Assembly: GCA_900291925.1 (NCBI GenBank)
Contig: UWYS01000002.1
Location: 372,001-436,000, forward strand
Length of the DNA: 64,000 nt
Direction: 5' to 3'
Source of the DNA: Thecaphora thlaspeos
Lineage: Eukaryota; Basidiomycota; Ustilaginomycetes; Urocystidales; Glomosporiaceae
The notes under the pieces were generated by a model that had not been told where the DNA came from, made no database searches, and worked only from the letters and a program-made list of their open reading frames with translations. Of the stretch, positions 44,208 to 54,282 are shown one piece after another; the first letter of the stretch is position 1, and each line of letters starts with the position of its first letter. A program made the position numbers and the translations under genes.

Positions 44208-44523
44208 CACCTCCCTTCGACTCCCTCGACACAGCCTCGAAGCAGGCGGTATACCGCTCTCAGGCCGACAAGATAAGTTCAGCATCGACGACTACGAAGT
44301 CCTCGATCCCAGGAACGAGCCCAAACCACAGGAAGACAACCACAAACAGAGTAAGAGGGGACGTGACTGGGTGGAACAACGAAACTGGTCTGATCGTTCG
44401 TCTTCCAACCGACGATCTGACGGTAGACACAGCAACGGCGCAGAGGCTCCATCCCGTCGCGGTGGCGGTGGAGCGGAGCCGTATCGTCCATCGCGCGATC
44501 AAGGAAGACGTGCTCGCTGGTAG
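42495..44523 (+). CDS. CWC27: Spliceosome-associated cyclophilin-type peptidyl-prolyl isomerase CWC27
   Basis: A component of activated spliceosomes with an N-terminal cyclophilin fold. Exons 42495-42717, 42823-42944, 43023-43309, 43410-44090 and 44235-44523 give 533 residues. The cyclophilin domain (about 1-180) includes KGDIELELWPKEAPKACRN, FHRIVPGFCVQTGDPSGTG, GMVAMANTGEFATNESQFF and ITLDATPELQGKFTVFGRV. It is followed by the CWC27-specific PPKLLRVDVLQNPFDDIVPR and long charged helices (REEKRQQLRAKKEAAERK). The tail is Arg/Ser/Gly-rich and ends RRARW. The FCVQTGD segment and the altered ANTGEFATNESQFF active site follow this family rather than active cyclophilin A. The last intron contains a CT microsatellite. 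Confidence 0.94.
44173..44203 (+). repeat. (CT)n microsatellite inside the last CWC27 intron
   Basis: About 15 CT units lying 30 bp before the 3' splice site at 44234, where they act as, or extend, the polypyrimidine tract. Confidence 0.85.
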
Positions 44524-44893
44524 GACCGCATTGCGGGAAAGTGGTATCATTGCTTGTGGTGCCAGAGATGGGAGACCGAAGGGGTGAATGTAACAGATGC
44601 AAGAACGCCAAGAAGGGCGAGTGAAAGGAGAGGAAGGAGTGTATCGAGATGCCGTGTTGTAAGAGAGTGGACAAGTGGAGGGAAGTCGGGATGCGGGGAA
44701 GCTAGAGACCGTGAATGATGAATAGTAGGATAGGTGTGACGAGTGTGGTAGGTGGATGAGAGCTAACTTCGTAGTGTAGCGACGACCGTTGCGAGATGCC
44801 GAAAAGACCGGACGGGGAAGTGGAGGTCTGTCGAGAAGAGAATGAGCGAAGACTCAACGAGTGTGTCTGTTCCCGACGACGTTGTCAGAGGCG
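44524..44893. other. Convergent intergenic region between CWC27 and the STK32-like kinase
   Basis: 370 bp containing the two 3' ends; no gene, repeat or RNA seen. Confidence 0.45.
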
Positions 44894-46969
44894 TCATGAA
44901 GCGACGCCGACCTTTTCGTTGAACGATCCCGTTCCGTTGCCGTTGTATCCGGTATGGCCGTTCTGCCACTGTCCCTTCCTATCGGTCAACGGCGAGTCGG
45001 TCAGCATCTCGCGCTCCTCGGCCTGGCCATTTCCGCTTGTAGGGCTGCGAGGCGACGGAGGGTACTTGTGCAGGCCGGCGCCCAATGACGATGGGCCGGC
45101 ATGCGCGTCTTTCTCGTGGCTGTTCGAGTAGCTGCCGCCTGGACTCGGGGCGCGCGACGTGGGCCGGCTGAGCCTGGGCTGCGTCTCGGCGAGCGGCTGA
45201 TCCTGTAGCGTGTGGTGCGACACCTGCGACACCGTGTGTGGGTCGGGTTTGCCCGCACGCTTGAAATACGACTTGCGCCGCTGTTTGAGGTGGTCGAAGG
45301 GCAGGAAGCTGGATGTAGGTCGGCGAATGGGAAAAGCGGGAGGGTGTACAGGCCTAGTTCAGCGATTGACGCGTCGACAGCGTGCGGCGGGCGACTGCGC
45401 GAAAGCCTCGACTCACTACTCCTCCATCTGCCTCATCTCTGGCGGCATCGAGCTCAGGTCGGCGTTCTCATTACGCTTCTTTGCCTTGAGAGGGTTGTCC
45501 TCGAGCAGCAACTCTTCCAGCTCATGCGTCGCATCGAAGTTGGCCTTCTTGCTCTGTTGCACGTCGGGCCGACACACAGGTGAGATGGCGCATCGGTCAG
45601 CTTTCGGACGACGGATCGCAGAATTTGATGGAACGGTGAGTCAGAACTGGAACAAATACTCACGTCCGGTTCAAACGGCGGCGGCATCGTCTTGGCCTCG
45701 AGCGCCGGCCAGTCGAGCGAGGCAAACCACGGATGCGCCTTGAATTCGTTGATGCCGCTCTTGCAGCCGAGCCGCTTCTTCGGGTCCCTCTCGAGCAGAC
45801 CGCGTATGCAGCTGATCGTCTCGCGGCTGACGATGCTCTCGACGTTTTCCGGAAAGTTGCACCGGTCGTTGAGGATCGAATGTGTGAGGGCCGAGTTGGT
45901 CTTGCCGCGGAAGGGACGTCGGCCGAAGAGAAGCTCGTACGTGACAACGCCGAGCGACCACCAGTCGACCGACGAGAGGTAGCCGCGCTTGGCGAGCACC
46001 TCGGGAGCCATGTAGGCCATCGAGCCCGCTATGCTCGTCAGCGGCCGCCGAGGCGAAAAGTGCACGGCGATGTTGAAGTCTGTCAGATGAGCATGGCCCT
46101 TTTCGTCGAGCAGGACATTGTCCGGCTTGAGGTCGCGATGCACAATCTGGAGGCGGTGGAGGTAGTCTAGCCCCACGGCCAGCTCGGCCACATAGAAGCG
46201 AACTACCTCCTCGCTCATGTTGCCCGTCCGGTCGAGATGGAACCGCAGATCGCCTCCCAGCATCAAGTCGAGGACCATAAACATGTTCTCGTCGTCTTGA
46301 AAGGCGTACTGACGGCACGAGAAGGACGAAGGCGGAGGTGGTGTCAGAGGGCAGGAACGCCCACATCCCTCGGGCAGCAGCATTCGACGGGAGACGTCAG
46401 ATCACTCACGCGCAGGTTGCAGACAAACGGACTCTCGATCTCCTCGAGCAGCCGCCTTTCCTGAATGATGTTTGAGACCGCTTTCATCTTCATACACTTC
46501 TGCTTATTGATGTACTTGAGAGCGTAGAGATCCTGTGCGGAGGCGCGCGCGCGAGACGGGGCCGGGCGGGATGGCAAGCATGGACGAGGCGGGCGTGGTG
46601 AGCACTCTACTGGTTCGCGAGACAAGCTGCATACCTGCGCGAGAAGGCGGCGCCAGCCGTGAAGATGGCTCTGAGAGGAGGCTGCGAGCGGAGTCCTGAC
46701 CACGGCAGCTCACCTTTGTCTGCTTGTGTTGTACTACCCTGACCTTGCCGAATGCGCCCTTTCCGACGGCCCGCAAGAGGTAGAAGTGGTAGAGGTCGAC
46801 GGGCCCGTCAAAGTCGATGACCTAGAGTTGCCAGTAGGAGGGAGCAGACCAGAGAGATGGCATTAGAGACGGCTTGGCGAACTAAAGCTGACTAGAGGTC
46901 TAAAGTTACCAGTCGGCGTCGGCCTCGACTGTCTCTGCTCACCTCTGGCTTGCAGCAGATTGCACCCAT
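44894..46969 (-). CDS. STK32/YANK-type AGC-like serine/threonine protein kinase, probably N-myristoylated
   Basis: Minus-strand exons 46969-46943, 46821-46714, 46532-46410, 46308-45664, 45553-45417 and 45308-44894 give 484 residues. The nine-codon first exon encodes MGAICCKPE, a Gly-2 myristoylation context with a Cys pair that could be palmitoylated. The kinase domain (about 20-290) has Gly-loop VGKGAFGKV, ALKYINK, catalytic loop HRDLKPDN, DFN in place of DFG (TDFNIAV, the STK32 form), and APE in YMAPEVLAKRGYLSSVDWWS. The sequence FQDDENMFMVLDLMLGGDLRFHL and the C-terminal ATHELEELLLEDNPLKAKK also match STK32/YANK kinases. The final 130 residues are Ser/Pro-rich and disordered. The physiological role in fungi is largely unknown. 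All junctions are GT..AG and in phase. Confidence 0.92.
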
Positions 46970-49492
46970 CTCTAGCTTCCAAAGGTCTAGTGGATGCGTG
47001 GATGTGGATGGGTTTAGGTGCCGGGGAGTGGCGGACGAGGAGTGCCAGACGGTAGCCGGGTTGGAGGGCAAATGTCTCGGGCCCGGAGGGACGACGAGGC
47101 GGCACGTCCGGGGTAGGGTTAAGCGGGTTATCTATGCTCGCCTATACCCGACTGACTGTAGCGGTCGGGAAGTCCGTCTATGAGAGCGGCAAGATCCGTC
47201 GACTGCCTCTGAAGACGGGGAGAGGGGGGCGTAATTGTGTTTCGGATGACCGCCGTGCGAGCTGTTTCCGCAATGTGGCTCGTTGACGAGGAAAAAGTAG
47301 ATCGATCGATTGCAAGAATGGCTATAGATGAGGCCGTGCGACGAGCTTCTGTTGGGATACGTTCGGATGCGAGCCGCACAACACCTGAGAGCCGTGTGAG
47401 CGCCGCACTGCTGTAGCAAGGACGGGTCAAGACCGACAAAGTAGGCCGACAGAGTGTTGAGGCAGCCTTTGATCACGAGAAAGGCTGGAAGTCGAGCGAC
47501 AAGACGACAGGATGGTCCAGGAGACGCTGGAGATGTGCTGGGGCTGGTAAAGAGAATGCCGGCAGGGGGCGGAGTCGGGGATGGATGGGGTCCGCGAGAC
47601 GGGCAGACGGGGTCGGGAGGGGAGACCTTGGCCCGGGAGCGGTGTTTGCACTGTATCGAGGATGTGTGACGGAGCAGCTGGGCAGCGGAAGGAGACCAGG
47701 CCTGAAGGTCCTGGAGATGGGGAGGATGGGGACGGAGAAGGGGAGAGAGGTGGTGTGGTAGAAGCGTTGCGAGCAGCTATGTACGGAGGTAATTACATAA
47801 GGTACAGCACGAGGGAGAGCGGAGAGCGGACGGCCGGGCCCTTGCGCCGAAGGAAGGTCGAATAAGATTTGGGAGGGGCTGTCGGATCAGACCGCCGAGA
47901 CGCGCCTGCCTGCCTGCCTGCACCATCCGCCTGCCCACTTGCCGCTGCCATTCGGCTGGGGCCTGCTTGGGGGGGGGGGGCACTCGTATATCCCTCGAAC
48001 TCGGGCCCCTTTTCCACCTCCGTCCGGCTGCGTGGGCTCTTCACCGCTCGAGAGGGCATGCAACCTGCTTGCCACCTCCTTCGCCGTTGTGCTCCATCGA
48101 GTTCTCCAATTCCGGGCCTCTTCTGCGGCCAGCTGCGTGGCGGCGCTCCAAGCTGCTAAGAGAGGAGAGGGCCGGCCGGAACGCATCCGTATGGGCGTCA
48201 ACACTAAATTGTCGCCCTGTGCGCCCTGTCGGCTGCAGCTGCGCTGAGCACCGGTCGCGCAGCCCAACCTAGCGAGCTCCAGGTGGGTCAGCTGCGTGAG
48301 GTGAGGCGGCGGGCAGGCAGCGACAAACGCCACTTGAAGCACATATATAGTTACTGTACAAGACTCCCTGCGAGCGGGCCTGCGGCTTTGCTTTCGCCCA
48401 CATGCACCGCACTTGCGCACCTCCTGAACACACACACGCATACATATTCGGCCGTGACAACAGCGCAACGCAGGTCCATCAGCACCCATACTCAGTCCTG
48501 ATTCCATACATCCACGGCTATTCACCAGTCCACGCATGGTGTGATTTGAGCATCGTCCGCAAAGCAGCCGAACGGAGACCACTACCTGGCAGCCTTGGTG
48601 CCATCGGTGACGATTCCGAGATAGCCGCGAAGCCAGCCTACAAGAGATCATTATGAACTACTGCTAGGTAGAGCGGCCCCACCTCGAACCTGTGGGTAGG
48701 GATTGCGGTCGGGGATCTCTGGCTTCGCTTTCTTCCAGGGGTGGGGCTGTCAGGGATCTCGTCTGGCATCGCCTCGTCTCGCCCCAACCCTCGCTACGGC
48801 CTGACAGAAGCCGAACATACAGTAGAAGTGTAGTACATAGCGCAGCGGCTACGTAATGCTGGGCCACGGAGAGCGTCCTTGGACACAAGCACCGCGCCCA
48901 ACCTAATGGACATTGTTAAGATCACTGTATGCCTCCAACAATGGCCATTGCGGCAAGCGTTTGCATGGGCGGCGACTAGGGTGGCAGTTGGCGAAACGAA
49001 AGCACCGCACTACCAACCTCAGCCCAGCGCAAGTACCTATCGCGAGCAGCCTCACTATGTACCACGACCACCCAGTCCGCCTCACCAGCGACGACGTCGA
49101 CGATGTGGACACTTTCCGTGTCTCTGCACAGGGCGACTAGGCGAACCGGCATCACGCCTGGACGGGCTATACCATCTTTGTACTACACTCTCTATACCTC
49201 TGAAGCGCGATCCTCCACCTACCTCTTGCCGAGGAGCCTCTCCATCGAGAGGCGACGCCGTACGGGCCTCTTTGCCGCGATCGTATCGAAGCACATACAA
49301 CGAGCAGTTCCCGACCACGTCGATGCAACTGTCTAGATTCGACATTCCGTCCCAAGGTCCTCGTCCTTAGAACGGCACGCCTCAGCGGCGACACGGGAGA
49401 GGCAACACCGCACGTCGATCTTGCCCTGCTCGAGTACAGCTGCATCAAAGCCTACATCGGACAAAGCCTACATTGGACGGTCAACGCTCACC
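46970..49492. other. 2.5-kb gene-poor region
   Basis: The longest stretch here without a supportable gene. It must include the kinase promoter (left) and the ICMT-like promoter (right). A 12-G run is at 47968-47979. Open frames such as 47887-48651 (minus) and 48879-49370 (plus) are Arg/Cys-rich with no family resemblance and no splice-supported extensions, so I leave them out. Composition is less GC-biased around 48300-48520, with CA-rich ACACACACG and CATATATAG motifs, as in non-coding DNA. A non-coding RNA is possible but not demonstrable. Confidence 0.4.
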
Positions 49493-50313
49493 ATGCTCAG
49501 CGTCGGGATGGATCTGCTGGAGCGCTACCGCTCCACGTTTGCAAGGAGCTCGATGAGTCGCGATCCTCTGGACGTCGCACAGGCTGTGCTGCTGGTGGCC
49601 AGCACGATTTACGCCACAAGAGGCATCCACCCACCTCATGTCGCCAACAAGGCCGAACGACACCGTCGCGACCTGCTCGCCTGGTCCTCGGCGACGGCGC
49701 CGTACGTCCTCACTACGCTCTGCATCGGCACCGCCGCCTTCCAAGCTTACAGTATCCTTCACCTCGACGCCGGACAATGGAGCGGCAAGGCACGCACCGT
49801 TCATGCGGCCCTCTGCCTGCTGAGCTGTTTCGGCGGCTGGCTGAGGCTGAGGTGCTACAGGGAGCTCGGTCGCTTCTTCACCTTTGCGATCAGCATTCGC
49901 AAGGAATACAAGATCATCCAGACCGGACCGTACAAGTATCTCCGCCATCCGTCCTACACCGCCATTCTCATCCTGATAATGAGCCAGGTGCTGCTGACCC
50001 TGGCAGCCAACCCCGTGGCTCACATCCTCCCATCCCAGCTTCGCCTCGCGTCGATTGCAGTGACGGCGCTCGGACCCCCCGTCCTCGTTGCAGTGGGTGC
50101 TCCCCATCCGAGCCTTAACGAGAAGGCCTCTCCATTGGGTCCTTCTCGTCATCACTGTGCAGCTACCGTCACTGACTTTGCTCTCGGCTTGCCTCTTTCT
50201 CCTCAACTCAGATCCGCATCCAACAAGAGGAGGAGATGCTCAACGAGAGCTTTGGCACGGAGTACAAGGAATACAGCAAACGCACCCATCGTCTCATTCC
50301 GTTCATCTACTAG
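49493..50313 (+). CDS. Isoprenylcysteine carboxyl methyltransferase-like membrane protein (ICMT/STE14 family)
   Basis: Two exons, 49493-50092 and 50212-50313, give 233 residues. The splice (GTGGGT..CTCAG) is supported by a CTGAC branch-like site followed by a long pyrimidine tract. Exon joining yields LVAIRIQQEEEMLNESFG. The family core is visible: GRFFTFAISIRKEYKIIQTGPYKYLRHPSY and EEEMLNESFGTEYKEYSKRTHRLIPFIY, which form the SAM and substrate-binding C-terminal region. Hydrophobic segments (VAQAVLLVASTIYA, PYVLTTLCIGTAAFQAY, AILILIMSQVLLTLAA) indicate a polytopic ER protein. Basidiomycetes carry several divergent ICMT-like proteins besides the true a-factor/Ras methyltransferase; this looks like one of those, so substrate assignment is open. 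Confidence 0.8.
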
Positions 50314-50417
50314 AGATGGCATTCTCATATGCAATAGGTTTCATTGGTTGTTCTCTGACTACTTTGTCGTCTACGACATTGGATCCTGCGGTGGCGCACG
50401 ATTGCCATACTTCGACA

Positions 50418-51060
50418 CTAGCCTGTCGAAACGAAGCGATCTGGAACGCCCTTGACGTACATGTCTGAAGGTACACGCGCCTCGAAGTGCTTGATGACCT
50501 TGTCGATCGAGGTCTCAAGAGGAGACGAGCGATGTCGCAGGGAAAACGTCCGGTACGGGCGGACGACCATGTCAACAGGACTGTAGCAGGATGTGCTCGA
50601 CCAAGTCACCCAACCGATCAGCCCGACAGTGGTGTCCCCCCGGCCGGATGCTAAGGCGCGGATATCGGCGTAGGTGGCCATCGTCGAGCCGTACTGGTGG
50701 ATGCGAACATAGGGAAACTGACCGGGCTTGTCACCGTTCTATCTGGCGCCGTTTGGCTTCAGGTTTGTTCCAGAACTCGATGATGATGGGAACGGAAGGC
50801 AGATAGGGCAGACCTGACCGGCGGGATTCATGTATCGGCCAGCTGCGTCATGGGGTTGCCGAGCAGCGGATGCCGGTGGCACTAGCGAGAGTGCGGGAAT
50901 TCGATGAACGTGCTCCATGGAAACCAGCTCGCGGTCCCACAATGTCGTTGAGGCTTACAGAGAAGGAAGGTCTGGCAATCTTCCGGTCAGAACTAGCGAA
51001 GGGCATAAGTAATGAACCAGGTACGACGTGATGAGCGTCGAAGTGGTCTGGAGTGGGCAT
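50418..51060 (-). CDS. Hypothetical gene, probably degenerate or mis-spliced as read
   Basis: ATG 51060 opens MPTPDHFDAHHVVPGSLLMP and ends at a GTAAGC donor at 50958 (after RKIARPSFS). Downstream, one frame reads GRYMNPAGQVCPICLPFP up to a TAG at 50739-50741. In the same register it then continues with GQFPYVRIHQYGSTMATYAD, DTTVGLIGWVTWSSTSCYSP and VVRPYRTFSLRHRSS, ending at 50418. These later blocks look like real protein. I do not know the family. No set of GT..AG introns I tried joins all blocks without a stop, so it may be a decaying gene or need an unseen exon. It is divergent from uL23m (291 bp between start codons) and convergent with the ICMT-like gene. Confidence 0.4.
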
Positions 51061-51351
51061 CGGCGAGCAAAGCAACGGTTAGCGACTTGCGGACGTGGCC
51101 GCCTGAATCGCTTTTATTCCGTGCGATAGATCGGGCAGGGCGGCTCACGTGCAGCTGGGCCAGTGTGGCAGGCTGGAAGGAAGGAAAAAAACGCGGGCGG
51201 CCGCCCGCCTTTCTTGGTCAGACAGGCTACTCTGCCTTTTCGCTGCCATCGTCGTCGCGGTCGTCGTCGTCACCGTCACCGCATCACCACCCACCCTCTT
51301 CCCTCACCCATACCGATATCTTGGTATCAACACACCGCGTCCGCCACCGCC

Positions 51352-53157
51352 ATGCTTACACAGCCATCGTCCCAGGCCCTCCTGGCGCGCGGCTCGGTGC
51401 GTACGGCGCTCGCCTCGTCCGCCCAACGACACCTCGCCGTTGCCCGTCCACTCTCGCTCCAGGCCACCAAGCAGGAGAAAAGTGCCTCCCTCAAGTCCGA
51501 CACTGCCTCGTCGAAACCTCGCGCTTTGAGCCCATCTGCACCGCAACAGAAGGTGGGCGTCGTCTCCAAAGTTGCCGCCGCCCCAGTGGCACAGACCGTC
51601 CCGTCCACATCCAGCACCACCGGCGGCCGCCAGCGCCGCCGCCGCGACCGCCCTCTCACCGCCGCCGACAAGATCCGACAGATGCTCAAGTGGTCATGGC
51701 TCGAGCCTGGCACAAAGCAGCGCCAGGAGCTTCAGAACCTCTTCAACCGCAATGTCACATCGTCAAAGGTTCCTGGCTGGTTCGACGAGAACTATGAGCT
51801 CGCAAGGAGCTTCCGATCCGCACGATCCAGACTTTGGACGCCCACGGCACAGCAGGCATCCGAGTTTGCCGGCAAGAAGGTGGAAGACGTCGATGCCTGG
51901 ATCGACGAACAGCTCAATGCCCACCGACAAAGGCTCGCCCGCCAACTCAAGGGCGCCGAGTCGCGTGAAGACACGACGGACGTCGCCGACCAGGCGCGCG
52001 ACCAGATCCTTGACCAGGTCACCCTCTGGGAGACGCTGGAGCGTGAGGAGCAGATTGATCTCATTCTCCGCCCCGTTTGGAGCAAGCTCACACCCAAGCA
52101 GAAGCAGAGCGCGCTTCTACGGCTCCGATACGAATGCATCCGCAAGCTCGGATGGAGGTACGGCTACTCGTCTGGCTTCCCGCGACCGCTCGCGGCCAAC
52201 GAGAAGGGCGAGGTGGACCCTACCGCCCACCTACCAAAGGGGCTCGGCAAGACGGGCCAGGAGGGGCTCGATGCGCTAAAGGAGCTCCGCGAGCGCGAGG
52301 AGGAGGCCGCTTGGGCTGCATGGCTCGCGTTGGCGCCCGCCAAGCGCGTCCAGGAGGAGAAGGCGGCGTGGGAGCTGCGAGACCGCTCGCAGATCTACCT
52401 CGACGACAGCGAGGACTGCGCCATCCTCGGTTCGGCGGCACCGCGCTGGTTCCCCACGCCGGAGCGGGCGGGACAGATGACTTTCCTGCCCAACACTATC
52501 GTCCGGCTGGTCAAGAACCACACGCCGGCGGGGCAAATGTACGACCCGTGGAAGGCCACGTTCCGCGTGTCGCTCAGCATGCATAAGCACGCGCTGCGCT
52601 CCTACCTCTCGTCGATCTATGGCCTCAAGACGACCTGGGCGCGCTCCTCAATCTACCGTTCGCCTGTCACGCGCACGGGCAGCGGCAAGGTCGTCTCGGG
52701 CAAAGGCCGGACTTGGAAAAAGGTCGAGGTGGGCCTGCTGGAACCCTTCCTCTTCCCCGAGGTCTCGCCCGACTTTAAGTCGAGGGAGCTGATGCAGTCG
52801 GAGCTCGACTACGAGCGCGCGCGCGTCTACATGAAGATTACGCGCACCAGCCGATGGAGGAGCAAAAAGTCGATCGCAGAGTACGAGCAGGAGATCCGAA
52901 ACGCCGAGGCGAGGAGCTACGATGGTCTCACCGTCGAAGAAGCCGAGAGGGTCGGAGGCGCGAAGCGGGCTCCCGGGAGCGAGACGCCGCGCGCCCGCTT
53001 CATCGTCAGGACGACCGGCTTGCCGTCGGCCAAGCACGGCAAGATCCTCAAGCTCCTGGCCGAGAAGAGGGCCGAGAAGGAAAGGGCGGTAGAGGCGCTT
53101 ATGGCGCAGTACAAGGCGGGGAACAAGGATGCTGCGAGCGCGACTAACCAGCAGTAG
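51352..53157 (+). CDS. MRP20: Mitochondrial large-subunit ribosomal protein uL23m with a long N-terminal region
   Basis: Intronless, 601 residues. The uL23 core lies at about residues 375-470: MTFLPNTIVRLVKNHTPAGQ, DPWKATFRVSLSMHKHALRS, YLSSIYGLKTTWARSSIYRS and the basic loop GKVVSGKGRTWKKVEVGLLE. uL23m sits near the mitoribosome exit tunnel. The start MLTQPSSQALLARGSVRTAL is an Arg/Ser/Leu-rich mitochondrial presequence. Between presequence and core are about 330 residues of helical, charged sequence (DKIRQMLKWSWLEPGTKQRQ, WFDENYELARSFRSARSRLW, KQSALLRLRYECIRKLGWRY) not present in the roughly 260-residue yeast protein. The C-terminus is a long charged helix. The uL23m call rests on the core only. 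Confidence 0.85.
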   Translation: MLTQPSSQALLARGSVRTALASSAQRHLAVARPLSLQATKQEKSASLKSDTASSKPRALSPSAPQQKVGVVSKVAAAPVAQTVPSTSSTTGGRQRRRRDRPLTAADKIRQMLKWSWLEPGTKQRQELQNLFNRNVTSSKVPGWFDENYELARSFRSARSRLWTPTAQQASEFAGKKVEDVDAWIDEQLNAHRQRLARQLKGAESREDTTDVADQARDQILDQVTLWETLEREEQIDLILRPVWSKLTPKQKQSALLRLRYECIRKLGWRYGYSSGFPRPLAANEKGEVDPTAHLPKGLGKTGQEGLDALKELREREEEAAWAAWLALAPAKRVQEEKAAWELRDRSQIYLDDSEDCAILGSAAPRWFPTPERAGQMTFLPNTIVRLVKNHTPAGQMYDPWKATFRVSLSMHKHALRSYLSSIYGLKTTWARSSIYRSPVTRTGSGKVVSGKGRTWKKVEVGLLEPFLFPEVSPDFKSRELMQSELDYERARVYMKITRTSRWRSKKSIAEYEQEIRNAEARSYDGLTVEEAERVGGAKRAPGSETPRARFIVRTTGLPSAKHGKILKLLAEKRAEKERAVEALMAQYKAGNKDAASATNQQ

Positions 53158-53355
53158 AACCTTGTAGTAGTCGCAGTACAGTAGTTTGCAGCACGCCACA
53201 CGACTCCTCCGCAATCTTTCCCTTATCTCCACGACACAGCCATGCTCGCACAGGGGTGGTACGAACGATCGTGGCGGCCGGGTTGCCTCGGCTTCTACGT
53301 TGGTGCGTGTGACTAGCTACGAAGAACCTCTTACGTCGCCGCCGCGGGCTTTTCG

Positions 53356-54282
53356 TTACACGAGCATCCCTACCAACTTCTTGATCCTCCTCGCCGCCTC
53401 GCTCGTCACCTCTTCGCTACTTTCCTCGCCGGACACGGGTACCACCAAGACACCCGGTTCGCCCCTCTGCGTGGCACCATGCTTGTCGGTCTGCTCTGGA
53501 TCCTGGACTGGCACCTCGAGGGTATCGAGCTGGCTCTTTAGCATCTCAAACTTCATGAAGTGCTTCTTCCTCGCCTGCATGCGGCTCCAGAGCACCTCGG
53601 GCGAGATGTCCATGTAGATGTGGTAGACTTCCAGATCGGTTGGTGGGGATCGTTCAGCGAGGTGTGGGTTCGAGGCGTCGTACGACGAGAGGGAGGAGAT
53701 GTTGCCGCGTAGAAGTTGACGGTAGGACCGTTTCAGTGCCGAACAGGCGATGATGCATCCTCGACGTACCGGTGTCGAGCCAGAGGAGGAGGAGGAGGAG
53801 GAGGAGGAGGGTGTAGGGTGTTGGGAAGGGTGTAGGAATTTTGTCTCGTCTTGGTTGTCGCTCGACTGGTCCTGTTCTTGGCCCTCGACGGCGCTGGTTT
53901 CGTAGACCTCTGCGAGCTTCCTCACATGATCCGTCTCTTCCCTTTCGACCTCCAGGAAGTTTTGCATGACCTCTTCCTTATGCTCTCCGTTGACGAGATG
54001 ACGGGCAAGTTCTTGCGAGCGCGGTTTGGTGAGTTCGACGGCGGTTCGTCGGATCTTGTGCAGCCACGGTTCGCGGTCGGCATCGGTGAGGGGGATACCG
54101 TTTGACATCTTTTCGACGTTGCTTGAAGGGTGGAGGTCGTCGCCGTCGATAAAGGGGAGGGAGAGGGCGGCGCCTAGCTGAGAGCCGAGGGTGGACTTGC
54201 CTGAGCCCGAGGTGCCCATCACGACGATGAGGACGGGTTTGGGCGAGGTGGAAGAGGCGAAGGACGGATCGTCGTTCGACAT
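53356..54282 (-). CDS. Gluconokinase (GntK family) with an internal low-complexity insertion
   Basis: Phosphorylates D-gluconate to 6-phosphogluconate, feeding the pentose phosphate pathway. Intronless, 308 residues against about 180-210 in simple family members. The P-loop GTSGSGKSTLGSQL lies near residue 23, followed by the gluconokinase-typical FIDGDDLHPSSNVEKMSNGIPLTD and DREPWLHKIRR. After residue 100 there is an acidic, Ser-rich insertion (a ten-Ser run encoded by GAG/GGA repeats near 53780-53806). The family sequence then resumes with GCIIACSALKRSYRQLLRG and ISPEVLWSRMQARKKHFM. The insertion explains the extra length. The tail (EAARRIKKLVGMLV) is normal. Confidence 0.92.
   Translation of the reverse strand: MSNDDPSFASSTSPKPVLIVVMGTSGSGKSTLGSQLGAALSLPFIDGDDLHPSSNVEKMSNGIPLTDADREPWLHKIRRTAVELTKPRSQELARHLVNGEHKEEVMQNFLEVEREETDHVRKLAEVYETSAVEGQEQDQSSDNQDETKFLHPSQHPTPSSSSSSSSSGSTPVRRGCIIACSALKRSYRQLLRGNISSLSSYDASNPHLAERSPPTDLEVYHIYMDISPEVLWSRMQARKKHFMKFEMLKSQLDTLEVPVQDPEQTDKHGATQRGEPGVLVVPVSGEESSEEVTSEAARRIKKLVGMLV

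Noticed and set aside
47887..48651. A 254-codon minus-strand frame in the gene-poor gap
   Set aside because: Cys/Arg-rich translation crossing a poly-G tract and simple sequence; no recognisable motif.
53760..53810. GAG/GGA trinucleotide repeat as a separate element
   Set aside because: It lies within the gluconokinase frame and encodes a Ser run in an in-frame insertion, so it is part of that gene.
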